Of a DNA stretch of 64,000 bases, positions 42,214-50,266 are shown piece by piece (positions within the stretch are counted from its first letter, which is position 1; each line of letters begins with the position of its first letter). Both the position numbers and the translations under genes were made by a program. The notes under the pieces were generated by a model. The model did not search any database, was not told where the DNA came from, and was given only the letters and a program-made list of their open reading frames with translations. The DNA comes from V1-33 sp964523105. Its GTDB lineage: Bacteria > Verrucomicrobiota > Verrucomicrobiia > Verrucomicrobiales > V1-33. The stretch lies in NCBI GenBank assembly GCA_964523105.1, contig CAZFZN010000019.1, forward strand, positions 62,001 through 126,000. The letters run 5' to 3'.

Positions 42214-42321
42214 GGCGGGCCACTACCATGCGCCGGCACCGTTGGCAATTCGGCGTGCCGGGTTCGCGGGGCGCAATCGCGGGACCGCGGCGCCGGCCCG
42301 TGCGGTTGCGAAAACGAGCCG

Positions 42322-43347
42322 TTAGAATTGCCGGTGCATGGTGAGCCCGAGTCCCGGTATGTCAGGGAATACGGGCACGCCTTTTTCCAGACGCACGCCG
42401 TCGGCGATGTCCTCGGCGATGAGCAGGGCGCCGTCCATGTCCACATAATCGAGCAGCGGGAGCAGCTGGGCGATGGCGGAAATGCCGACGCTGCTTTCGC
42501 TCATGCAGCCGACCATGACTTTCAGGCCCAGGCGGCGGGCCCCGGCGATCATGCGGCGGCCCGGCGTGAGTCCGCCGGCTTTGGTGAGCTTGATATTGAT
42601 GCCGTGGAAATAACCGGCGCAGCGCGCCACGTCCTCCTCCACGAGGCAGCTTTCGTCAGCGATGCAGGGCAGAGCGCATTCGGCAAACACGCGCTTCATG
42701 CCGTCCCAGTCGCCGGCTTGGAGTGGCTGTTCGAAGAACTCCACGCCGAGCGCTTTCATTTCCGGTGCAAAGGCGATGGTCTGCTCTGCCGTCCACGCCG
42801 TATTGGCATCGATACGGAACGTCGCCGCGGTATGTTGGCGCAGCTCGCGGATGATTTCGAGATCGTGATCCGTGCCGAGCTTGATCTTGTAAATGGGCCA
42901 ATCCGGGAACTCGTTCATCTTGGCCACCATCTTCTCGATGGGGTCGATGCCGATGGTGTAGTCGCTCACGGGCACTTGGGAAATATCGAGGCCCCAGAGC
43001 TTCCAGACCGGCTGGCCGAGACGGCGGCCCCAAAGGTCGTGCGCGGCTTCATCGAGCGCGCAAAGGGCGAAACGGTTGTGCCCGAGCACCGGCAGCATTT
43101 GCGACCACAGCTGCTCCGGCGTGTCCCACTGCGCCGACTCGATTTGCGGGCGGACAGCTTCCAGGTCCGCGCGCATCGCTTCGGCGGTGAACTGCGCGTA
43201 AGCATGCGAACTCGCGCCCTCGCCGTAGCCGGTGTGCGTGCCGTCACTCAAAGCCACCAGCAGGTTGTGCTGCACGGTCGTCGTGCCGTGCGCGATGGTG
43301 AAGGCGTGCCGCATGGGCAGGTGGAGGTCGTGAAGGCTCAGTTTCAT
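42322..43347 (-). CDS. Enolase-superfamily (muconate-lactonising type) epimerase
   Basis: 341 residues from ATG 43347; a longer non-ATG start at 43431 adds an unconserved leader. The MLE-subgroup catalytic residues are all visible: KIK at 154-156 (YKIKLGT), Asp in FRIDANTAW (~180), Glu in FFEQPL (206), Asp in IADES (231) and Lys in INIKLTKAGG (253). The fold is a capping domain plus a modified TIM barrel binding Mg2+. Dipeptide epimerases (L-Ala-D/L-Glu type) share this DES and KAGG arrangement, and that is the most likely activity, with roles in peptidoglycan recycling or peptide use. Substrate specificity cannot be settled from sequence. Confidence 0.82.
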   Translation of the reverse strand: MKLSLHDLHLPMRHAFTIAHGTTTVQHNLLVALSDGTHTGYGEGASSHAYAQFTAEAMRADLEAVRPQIESAQWDTPEQLWSQMLPVLGHNRFALCALDEAAHDLWGRRLGQPVWKLWGLDISQVPVSDYTIGIDPIEKMVAKMNEFPDWPIYKIKLGTDHDLEIIRELRQHTAATFRIDANTAWTAEQTIAFAPEMKALGVEFFEQPLQAGDWDGMKRVFAECALPCIADESCLVEEDVARCAGYFHGINIKLTKAGGLTPGRRMIAGARRLGLKVMVGCMSESSVGISAIAQLLPLLDYVDMDGALLIAEDIADGVRLEKGVPVFPDIPGLGLTMHRQF

Positions 43348-43442
43348 GCGCCGCGCCCATGACTCACAAATTCCGTCCCGGCCAGCAGATTTCCCCGGCG
43401 CGTTCCCGGGTTTTCCGCTGGGTGGCCGCACAGCCTGAAGAT

Positions 43443-43473
43443 ATTACCCTATTTCCTATAGGAATAAGGTAAT
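43443..43473 (+). promoter_or_regulatory. 31-bp near-palindrome upstream of cysN
   Basis: ATTACCCTATTTCCTA (43443-43458) faces TAGGAATAAGGTAAT (43459-43473), centred on CCTATAGG, with one extra base in the left arm. It lies 75 bp before the cysN ATG and in the promoter region shared with the divergent epimerase gene. The CCTATAGGAAT core resembles sites of Rrf2/CymR-type sulfur regulators, which would fit cysN; that link is an inference. Confidence 0.55.
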
Positions 43474-43547
43474 TTTCGTTTGCATTGCGCTGCCAGCCGG
43501 TTCAGTTAAGGCCGACCCGAACGTCTCCCACACCGAATTATTCCAGA

Positions 43548-44792
43548 ATGGATCTCCTCCGCTTCACCACCGCCGGCTCCGTCGATGACGGCAAATCCAC
43601 CCTGATTGGCCGCCTGCTTTACGATTCCAAATCCATTTTCGAGGATCAGCTCGCCGCGGTGGAGCGGTTTTCCAAAAAGCGCGGCGACGCGCACATCGAC
43701 CTCGCGCTCGTGACCGACGGCCTGCGCGCGGAACGCGAGCAGGGCATCACCATCGACGTGGCCTACCGGTATTTCGCCACGCCGCGGCGGAAGTTCATCA
43801 TCGCGGATACTCCGGGGCACATTCAGTACACACGCAACATGGTCACCGGCGCGAGCACGGCGAATCTCGCCATTATTCTGATCGATGCGCGCAAAGGTGT
43901 CATCGAGCAAACCTGCCGGCACGCGTTCATCGCAAATCTTCTGCGCATCCAGCACGTCGTGCTGGCGGTGAATAAAATGGACCTCGTGGAGTACAGCGAG
44001 GAGGTCTATGAGCGCATCAAACGCGAGTTCACCGACTTCGCGAGCCGTCTCGACAATCTGGTGGAGATGACCTTCATTCCCATCAGCGCGCTCAACGGGG
44101 ACAACGTGGTGGAGAAGTCGCCGAACATGACATGGTATCAGGGCAGCACGCTGCTCTATCATTTGGAGACCGTGTATGTGCGCCCCGGCGAGAATCACGT
44201 CGAGGCGCGCTTTCCGGTGCAAACGGTGATCCGCCCTCACAGCGATGAATGGCATGACTTCCGCGGTTACGCCGGACGCGTGGCCGGGGGCGTCTTCAAA
44301 GCCGGCGACAACGTGCTGGCGCTGCCCAGCGGTTTTCAGTCGAAGATCAAATCCGTCCACACCGCCGACGGGGACCTGCCCGAGGCGTTCGCGCCGCTCT
44401 CCGTGGCGCTGACGCTGGAGGATGAGATCGACATCAGCCGCGGCGACATGATCGTGAAGCCGAACAACCCGCCCGAAGTCGGTCAGGATCTGGAGGCCAT
44501 GATCTGCTGGTTCAGCGAAAAGCCGCTGACGAACCGCGGACGATTCATTCTCCGCCACACCACACGCGAAGTGCAGGCGGTGGTCAAAGAGGCCCGCTAC
44601 AAAGTGAACATCAACACGCTCCACAAGATCGAGGACGACGTGACCTTCCAGATGAACGACATCGGCCGCATCGCCGTCCGCACCAGCGCGCCGCTCATGT
44701 TCGATTCCTACGCAAAGAACCGCATCACCGGCAGCTTCATCCTCATCGATGCCGGCACGAACGAAACCGTGGCGGCGGGGATGATTTTGTAG
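43548..44792 (+). CDS. cysN: Sulfate adenylyltransferase subunit 1 (GTPase)
   Basis: 414 residues from ATG 43548; a TTG at 43485 gives a longer, unconserved start. It is an EF-Tu-like GTPase: P-loop GSVDDGKST at 10-18, DTPGHIQYTRN with the G3 motif, and NKMDL (G4). The beta-barrel domains 2 and 3 follow. Together with CysD it makes adenosine phosphosulfate, using GTP hydrolysis to drive the reaction. No APS-kinase (CysC) extension is fused. cysD is usually directly upstream, but here the upstream gene is a divergent epimerase, so cysD must lie elsewhere. Confidence 0.92.
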   Translation: MDLLRFTTAGSVDDGKSTLIGRLLYDSKSIFEDQLAAVERFSKKRGDAHIDLALVTDGLRAEREQGITIDVAYRYFATPRRKFIIADTPGHIQYTRNMVTGASTANLAIILIDARKGVIEQTCRHAFIANLLRIQHVVLAVNKMDLVEYSEEVYERIKREFTDFASRLDNLVEMTFIPISALNGDNVVEKSPNMTWYQGSTLLYHLETVYVRPGENHVEARFPVQTVIRPHSDEWHDFRGYAGRVAGGVFKAGDNVLALPSGFQSKIKSVHTADGDLPEAFAPLSVALTLEDEIDISRGDMIVKPNNPPEVGQDLEAMICWFSEKPLTNRGRFILRHTTREVQAVVKEARYKVNINTLHKIEDDVTFQMNDIGRIAVRTSAPLMFDSYAKNRITGSFILIDAGTNETVAAGMIL

Positions 44793-44811
44793 AAGTGATG
44801 GGACGGCAGGT

Positions 44812-46218
44812 TCAAAGGGGCTGCACCATGTCGCCACTCGTCACTCCGCCGTCATCCTTGAGGTCGCTGCCGACGGACCAAAGCTTTGCTTTGTCGTAGC
44901 GCAGCGGATTGCCGTCGTATGGGTCCACCGGCAGTTCGGGCAGGTAGTCGGGCACGAGGGCTCCCAAGCTCTCCGGAAGCTGTCCGCCGTGTTCGATGGT
45001 CCACGCGCGCAGCAGCAGGCTGGTGCGGGTGAGGCGGACCTGTGCGATGCTGGAGAAGAGGTTTTGCAGCATCAAGCCGGCGGTCATCATTGATTTATCC
45101 TCCTCGTCGGCCTGCTCATTCCTTGATCTCCGCTCAGCACGGAAATCCGCCCATGTCGTGATCCTGATGGCCCGGTTGCGGTGGAAGGCCTCGACCGCCT
45201 TGCGGGAAACCTCGTCGTAATTCGTGTCCTTCAATTCCTCCAGTGCCCGCGCCAGCCCGGGCGGCGGATCCTTCATCCATTGGGCCTGCAATTCCCTGAA
45301 CTCCGCTTCGGGGTTCTCCGAAATTTCAGGCTTGGAACCGGAGGCTGCACTTTCCGGAAAACTCCTGGAATTGCGCGCCGATTGGCTGGAGCCGCGCGCT
45401 ATTTCATACTGAACCCTGGCCAGATTCAGATAGTGCTCCGTGATGAATCTCTTCACTGGCGCGCCTCCCTGGCGGAATTGTTCGTTCATTCGGAGCATGT
45501 AATAGAGTTCCCCCTCCAGACCGCGCTGACAGGACAACTGTACGTCCTCCAAAGGCAGCATTTCCGCGGCGATGCGGCGGGCCGTCGCCGCATCGTTCAT
45601 AAATTGCCCCACCCATGCCGCGGCTTCTGCTGCCTGACGGGTGAGTCCGCAGCCCTGCAGGGTCTCCATCAGCGGCCCGCCGCCTTCGCTGATGCGGCGG
45701 CCCAGTTTCATGATGGCCAAAATGCCCGGCCACGACTTTTCGTGATCGCCGCTCAATCCCGGGAGCACCGCTTCAGCGAGCAGGACTCGCAAAGGAAACA
45801 GCACCCGCGGCGCATACTCCGCCGGAATCGGCACCGGCCGGTCATCCCGGACATACTGCCAGGTTTGCAGTTCGAGGATGCGCCGCGTGGTGGCGATGAT
45901 CTCCGGGTTGTCCATTTTGAACCGAAGGACAAAGGCTTCATCCGCGCCAAACAGGACATCGCCATTCCGATAGCCGGCATATACCAGCGGATGCCTGCCT
46001 TTCAACATCGGCCCGATCTGTGGCGCGGGCAAATTACCGGACAGCATCCTGCCATTTTCCGCATCAGCCACCACCGGCAGCGGCGGAAGCGCGGCCAGCA
46101 GTTCCTCGATGGTGGCCTTGCGCAGTTTCGGTTCCCCGTCCCGCCATGACAGCCAGCCGATCCACGCCAGAAACGCGGCCAGCAGAGCTGAGGCGCAGAG
46201 GACGACGGGCTTGTTCAT
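44812..46218 (-). CDS. Unknown membrane-anchored protein
   Basis: 468 residues. One N-terminal membrane segment (VVLCASALLAAFLAWIGWLSW) anchors the rest outside the membrane or acts as a signal. The body is helical with no recognised catalytic motif. Residues ~275-300 are a Ser-rich linker (SSQSARNSRSFPESAASG). The last ~50 residues (LPESLGALVPDYLPELPVDPYDGNPLRY and SVGSDLKDDGG) resemble the C-terminal part of pseudopilin-like or DUF1559-type proteins of Planctomycetes and Verrucomicrobiota. Function unknown. It converges on cysN with 19 bp between stop codons. Confidence 0.65.
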   Translation of the reverse strand: MNKPVVLCASALLAAFLAWIGWLSWRDGEPKLRKATIEELLAALPPLPVVADAENGRMLSGNLPAPQIGPMLKGRHPLVYAGYRNGDVLFGADEAFVLRFKMDNPEIIATTRRILELQTWQYVRDDRPVPIPAEYAPRVLFPLRVLLAEAVLPGLSGDHEKSWPGILAIMKLGRRISEGGGPLMETLQGCGLTRQAAEAAAWVGQFMNDAATARRIAAEMLPLEDVQLSCQRGLEGELYYMLRMNEQFRQGGAPVKRFITEHYLNLARVQYEIARGSSQSARNSRSFPESAASGSKPEISENPEAEFRELQAQWMKDPPPGLARALEELKDTNYDEVSRKAVEAFHRNRAIRITTWADFRAERRSRNEQADEEDKSMMTAGLMLQNLFSSIAQVRLTRTSLLLRAWTIEHGGQLPESLGALVPDYLPELPVDPYDGNPLRYDKAKLWSVGSDLKDDGGVTSGDMVQPL

Positions 46219-46436
46219 GGCAGGCGAATACTATTGGCGGCAGGATTGCGCGCAGAGTAATGGGCGGCCGCAGTCCCGCCCACTACATTTTCGGCGCGCA
46301 TGTGCAGTGCGCCGCCCGGCGGAGCCCGTGATGAATGTCGTGACCGGAAAAAATCCGTTTGCGCCCGTCTGATGCCGCTTTTAGAGGCACCTCCCCCAAC
46401 CGGCAGGCAAGTGGCCCTCTGAGTTCTTTGGAACGA

Positions 46437-46513
46437 GGAGCGGTAGCTCAGTCGGTTAGAGCGCCGCCCTGTCACGGCGGAGGTCGCGGGTTCGAGCCCC
46501 GTCCGCTCCGCCA
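46437..46513 (+). tRNA. tRNA-Asp (GTC)
   Basis: The acceptor stem GGAGCGG (46437-46443) pairs with CCGCTCC (46503-46509). The D arm is GCTCAGTCGGTTAGAGC, the anticodon loop CTGTCAC gives anticodon GTC, and the T arm is GCGGGTTCGAGCCCC. CCA is encoded (46511-46513). A Rho-independent terminator follows directly. The 218 bp upstream hold no gene. Confidence 0.97.
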
Positions 46514-46529
46514 CTTGCCGCCAGATCAT

Positions 46530-46566
46530 GCGCCCGGTGTTTCGCGACACCGGGCGCTGTTTTTTT
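46530..46566 (+). terminator. Rho-independent terminator after tRNA-Asp
   Basis: GCGCCCGGTGT (46530-46540) pairs perfectly with ACACCGGGCGC (46547-46557) around TTCGCG, followed by seven T residues. Confidence 0.93.
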
Positions 46567-46697
46567 GCATCCCGGGGCACCGGCGGCGGCACGGGCCAGG
46601 CAGCGGGACAGCGGAGCGGAAGCATCCGGAGTGGAAAGCCTAACCCGGCTTTTGCAGCTTTACATCCCTGCCTGAATCCGGTAGCTCTGCGCTGAAC

Positions 46698-49214
46698 ATG
46701 CCCGCCCCCACGCAGAGTCAGCGACACGCCGAGATCGAGACCAAGCTCGGCAAGGACAAGCTGTTGCTCAAATCCATCAGCGGGCGCGAGGAACTGGGCC
46801 GGCTCTTCAATTATCACGCCGTCCTGCTCGATGCGACCGGCGACGTGGACGGGAACGATCTGGTGGGCACGAATGTGTCCGTGCGGCTCCAGGTGGAGAA
46901 CGGCGACACGCGTTATCTCAACGGCTACGTGTGCTCCGTGGCCTTCCTGGGGTACGAGCGCGGGCTGGGCACCTATCACGCCGAAGTCGTGCCCTGGCTC
47001 TGGCTGCTGACGAAGACCAGTGACTGCCGCATTTTCCAGGATAAGACCGTGCAGCAGATCATCGAGGAGTGTTTCGCGGAACACGGACTCCAGGATTTTC
47101 AGTTCCAGCTCCGCCGCAGTTACCAGCCGCGCGAGTACTGCGTGCAGTACAACGAAACGACCTTCAATTTCGTGAGCCGGCTCATGGAGCACGAGGGCAT
47201 CTACTACTACTGGAAGCACGAGAACGGCAAGCATACCATGATGATCGTGGACGACATGGCGACGCATGTGGACTGCCCCGGGCGCGCGGAGATCGAGTGG
47301 CGACCGCACTCCGGGCTGGTGCAGGACGGCTATCTTTACGACCTGCGCGCGCAGAAAAGTGTCGCCACCGGAGCCTTCGCGCACACTGATTACAATTTCA
47401 AAAAGCCGAAGGAGGATCTGCGCAAGAAGATGCAGTCGGAGAAACCGCACGCGGCGTCGAAGTTCGAACTGTTCGAGTTCCCCGGGCAGTATCGCGAAGG
47501 CGGCGAGGGCGACGCCCTGGCCAAAGTGCGGCTCGAAGAGGCGCAAACGCAGCAGGAGATGATCGAGGCCATGGTCACGGCCCGGGCGGCCGCCTGCGGC
47601 TATTACATGAAGCTGAAGAAGGCCGAACGCCGCGACACGGAGCGGCGCTATCTCATCACCGCGACGAACCTGACGATCAGCGAGGACGACTACGGGACCG
47701 GCGGAGGCTCCAGCGGACAGAAGTTCGAGTGCCAGATCACCGGAGTGCCGGACAGCTGCAAATGGCGCCCGGAGCGCCGGACCGGCAAGCCATCCATGCG
47801 CGGGCCGCAGATGGCGCTGGTGGTGGGACCTCCCGGAGAGGAAATCTACGTGGACGAGCACGGGCGCATCAAAGTTCACTTCTACTGGGACCGCCGCAGC
47901 ACGGCGAACGAGAAGTCGTCCAAATGGATGCGCGTCGTGCAGCCGGCGGCCGGCGGCGGTTACGGTTTTTCCTCATGGCCGCGCATCGGGCAGGAGGTCA
48001 TTGTGGATTTCATCGCCGGCGATCCGGACCGGCCCATCGTGCGCGGCTGTGTCTATAACGGCGAGAACAAGCCGCCGTATTCCCTGCCGGGTGAGAAGAC
48101 CAAGACGGTGTGGAAGTCGAACAGCAGCAAGGGCGGCGGCGGTTACAACGAACTGCGCTTTGAGGACTCGAAGAGCAGCGAGCAGATTTTCCTGCACGGG
48201 CAGAAGGATCTCGATATCCGCATCGAAAATGACTCGCGCACGTTCATTGCGAACAACAACGACGTGACCATCGGCAACAACAGCACGACGACGATCGGCT
48301 CGAGCGCGGCGACGACGATCGGCGCTCACCACGTGCACACCGTCGGCTCCAATATGCACGTGGATGTGGGCGCAAATGAAGCCGTCAACATCGGCGGCAG
48401 CAGTTCCAAAGCCGTGGGCGGGGACACGCTCCTGGAGACCGGGATGAATCTCCACGCCGAAGCCGGCATGGGAGTTTATATCAAGGGCGGCATGAAAGTG
48501 GTGATCGAAGCCGGCGCGATGCTGACCCTGAAAGTGGGCGGCAATCATGTGACGATCAATTCCGCCGGCGTCGCGATCGTCGGCACGATGGTGCTGATTA
48601 ACTCCGGCGGTGCCGCCACGCCGGGAACGAAGGTGGCGAAGAAAAAGCCGGAGAAGGCGCAGAAAGCTGTCGAGGCGAAGAACAGCAGCGCCGGTCAGGT
48701 GGAGCGGTCGCAGGGCATGGGTCACGCGGGCAACCCGCAGACGTGGCAGCGGCAGAATGTAGCGGACTACGCCGCACAGAGTGGCGCGCCGTTCTATGGT
48801 GGCGGTACCGCCGGGGGTGTCGCCGGTCCAGGGGCGGCTCCCGCCAGCGGCTCGGCCGGCGGCTCCAATGCCGGAGCCGGCGGCGGCACTGGTGGTGGCT
48901 ACGGTCCCGGCGGCGGAGTGTCAGGCGGCGGTGCCGCAGGGGGCGGAGGCTCTAACGCAGGAGCCGGCGGCGGCACCGCTGGCGGCTATGGTCCTGGCGG
49001 CGGAGTGTCAGGCGGCAGTTCTGCCGGCGGTTCCAGTGCAGGAGGCGGTGGCGCGGGCGGCGGTTCCGGCGGAAGCGCGGGCGGCGGCAGTGGGGGTTCC
49101 GGTGGTTCCGGAAGAGGGGCGGGGGCTGGCGCCGGTGGATCGGCAGCCGCCGGGAGACAAACCGGCAATGCCCCGGGAACCAGCGGAACGGGAGGCGCAG
49201 GCAGCGGCTCTTGA
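46698..49214 (+). CDS. vgrG: Type VI secretion VgrG spike with Gly-rich C-terminal tail
   Basis: 838 residues. The gp27-like part is at ~20-330 (LFNYHAVLLDA, YCVQYNETTFNFVSRLMEHEGIYYYW). The gp5 OB-fold is at ~370-460 (YVDEHGRIKVHFYWDRR, SSKWMRVVQPAAGGGYG, GQEVIVDFIAGDPDRP). A triple-stranded beta-helix is at ~510-640, with VTIGNNSTTTIGS-type repeats. VgrG trimers tip the Hcp tube and carry effectors. Residues ~695-838 are an unusual Gly/Ser/Ala-rich tail that includes two 29-residue repeats starting GGSNAGAGGGT (48861-48947 and 48948-49034). It may be a flexible linker or a cargo-binding brush; no toxin domain is present. A DUF4123 adaptor follows 12 bp later. No core T6SS genes are in the window, so this is an orphan VgrG islet. 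Confidence 0.92.
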   Translation: MPAPTQSQRHAEIETKLGKDKLLLKSISGREELGRLFNYHAVLLDATGDVDGNDLVGTNVSVRLQVENGDTRYLNGYVCSVAFLGYERGLGTYHAEVVPWLWLLTKTSDCRIFQDKTVQQIIEECFAEHGLQDFQFQLRRSYQPREYCVQYNETTFNFVSRLMEHEGIYYYWKHENGKHTMMIVDDMATHVDCPGRAEIEWRPHSGLVQDGYLYDLRAQKSVATGAFAHTDYNFKKPKEDLRKKMQSEKPHAASKFELFEFPGQYREGGEGDALAKVRLEEAQTQQEMIEAMVTARAAACGYYMKLKKAERRDTERRYLITATNLTISEDDYGTGGGSSGQKFECQITGVPDSCKWRPERRTGKPSMRGPQMALVVGPPGEEIYVDEHGRIKVHFYWDRRSTANEKSSKWMRVVQPAAGGGYGFSSWPRIGQEVIVDFIAGDPDRPIVRGCVYNGENKPPYSLPGEKTKTVWKSNSSKGGGGYNELRFEDSKSSEQIFLHGQKDLDIRIENDSRTFIANNNDVTIGNNSTTTIGSSAATTIGAHHVHTVGSNMHVDVGANEAVNIGGSSSKAVGGDTLLETGMNLHAEAGMGVYIKGGMKVVIEAGAMLTLKVGGNHVTINSAGVAIVGTMVLINSGGAATPGTKVAKKKPEKAQKAVEAKNSSAGQVERSQGMGHAGNPQTWQRQNVADYAAQSGAPFYGGGTAGGVAGPGAAPASGSAGGSNAGAGGGTGGGYGPGGGVSGGGAAGGGGSNAGAGGGTAGGYGPGGGVSGGSSAGGSSAGGGGAGGGSGGSAGGGSGGSGGSGRGAGAGAGGSAAAGRQTGNAPGTSGTGGAGSGS
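48861..49034 (+). repeat. Two 87-bp repeats in the VgrG tail
   Basis: Period 87 bp (29 codons). Both copies encode GGSNAGAGGGT[G/A]GGYGPGG and continue GVSGG. Synonymous differences between the copies show they have been kept at protein level. Confidence 0.85.
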
Positions 49215-49226
49215 TCTTCTCCGGCC

Positions 49227-49799
49227 ATGATGACGCACACCGTTCAGAGTCAGTTGGAAGCTGCGATCGCCTCGCCCGCCGAGGGCATGGCCGGCGATGT
49301 CTATGCCATTCTCGACGGCGCCGTGGTCAAGCAGCTGCCGGACTGGTTTGAAGAGCGCGACGCGGCGTACGCCTGCCTTTTTCCCGGAGAGTCCGACCCC
49401 ATGGTGCTGACGCGCGCGCCCTGGCTGGTGCGCGCCGAGCCAGGCAGCGAAGCGATGGCGTGGATTCTCCAGGAAGGCTGGGCGCGCCACTGGGGCATGT
49501 TCGCCGTCGTGCCGCGGGATACGCCGTTCGACGCGGTGCTGGATCACTTCCGCAACTTTCTTCAGGTGCGCCTGCCGGATGAGCGGCTCGTTTTCTTCCG
49601 CTTCTACGACCCGCGCGTGCAGCGGCTTTTCCTGCCCAGCTGCGATCACGCGCAGGCGTTCGAGCTTTTCGCCGTCCCGCTGGCATGGGTTTGTGAGGGC
49701 GAGAACGGCGACGCTCTGCTGACGCACACTCTCCACGGCGGCACGGTGAAAGTGAAAAAGACGCCGCTCGATTCGTTCCGCGATTCCATCAACATTTGA
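49227..49799 (+). CDS. DUF4123 T6SS effector adaptor/chaperone
   Basis: 190 residues. DUF4123 hallmarks run through the protein: VYAILDGAVVKQLPDWF, YACLFPGES, APWLVRAEPGSEAMAW, ARHWGMFAVVP, and LVFFRFYDPRVQRLFLPSC. DUF4123 proteins (TEC/Tap-1) load a specific effector onto the cognate VgrG, and their cargo is usually encoded next. This places the toxin within the following genes. It starts 12 bp after vgrG, with two adjacent ATG codons at 49227 and 49230. Confidence 0.9.
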   Translation: MMTHTVQSQLEAAIASPAEGMAGDVYAILDGAVVKQLPDWFEERDAAYACLFPGESDPMVLTRAPWLVRAEPGSEAMAWILQEGWARHWGMFAVVPRDTPFDAVLDHFRNFLQVRLPDERLVFFRFYDPRVQRLFLPSCDHAQAFELFAVPLAWVCEGENGDALLTHTLHGGTVKVKKTPLDSFRDSINI

Positions 49800-49806
49800 A
49801 TCCATA

Positions 49807-49904
49807 AGCCACAGATGCACACAGATAAGCACAGATGCCTGATGGATGGAACGAGGCCGCTCCAGCACCGCGCCTTGTGCGTCCATCTGTGTCCATCTGC
49901 GGCC
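49807..49904. repeat. Inverted repeat of CACAGATG-type tandem arms, copy 1
   Basis: GCCACAGATGCACACAGATA... (49808-49837) faces GCGTCCATCTGTGTCCATCT... (49879-49903). The arms are built from ~10-bp CACAGAT units and are imperfect inverted complements with 41 bases between. Copy 2 is at 51808-51920. Confidence 0.8.
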
Positions 49905-49921
49905 CTTCCTCAGCCCTAGCC

Positions 49922-50266
49922 ATGCTCCAGATTCGCCCGGACCAGTTGCAGATGTTCCTCGACCACGCGCGCGGCGGGTTTGTGGGCCGCGTGGTGCAGT
50001 TTTTGAAACAGAACCGCAGTGAGCATGTGAATGACGAAACGCCCAGCATGGTGCAGCGCCAGATGGCGGCCGCGGAAGGCTACGGCATTCGCACGGAAGC
50101 CGCGGTGGTGAAATTCATCGAACTGTGCGCGGTGTTCGGCGAGGACTTTCACGACAGCGGCAAATTCCCGCTGGCCGAACGCATCCTCACGCAGCAGGCC
50201 GACGGCACGGTGAAAGTGGAGGAACTGTGCGAGGCGGCGGAGCGCGACTTCGCCGAAGCGTCATGA
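49922..50266 (+). CDS. Small VgrG-associated protein of unknown function
   Basis: 114 residues from ATG 49922 (MLQIRPDQLQMFLDHARGGF). The opening MLQI-x-x-x-Q, the FLKQN helix, GYGIRTEAAVVKFIELC and EDFHDSG resemble a family of ~110-130-residue proteins often found between vgrG/DUF4123 genes and effectors. A longer frame from 49835 reads through the CACAGATG repeat and is unlikely. Its stop codon overlaps the next start (ATGA), so translation is coupled to the 513-residue protein. A role in effector loading or stability is possible; nothing catalytic is visible. Confidence 0.7.
   Translation: MLQIRPDQLQMFLDHARGGFVGRVVQFLKQNRSEHVNDETPSMVQRQMAAAEGYGIRTEAAVVKFIELCAVFGEDFHDSGKFPLAERILTQQADGTVKVEELCEAAERDFAEAS

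Noticed and set aside
46215..47879. A 554-codon minus-strand frame across tRNA-Asp and vgrG
   Set aside because: It reads through the tRNA and its terminator and lies opposite conserved VgrG sequence.
48780..49214. Gly-rich VgrG tail as a frameshift artefact
   Set aside because: The two 29-codon units differ mostly at synonymous sites and the frame ends cleanly before the coupled DUF4123 gene, so the tail looks genuinely translated.
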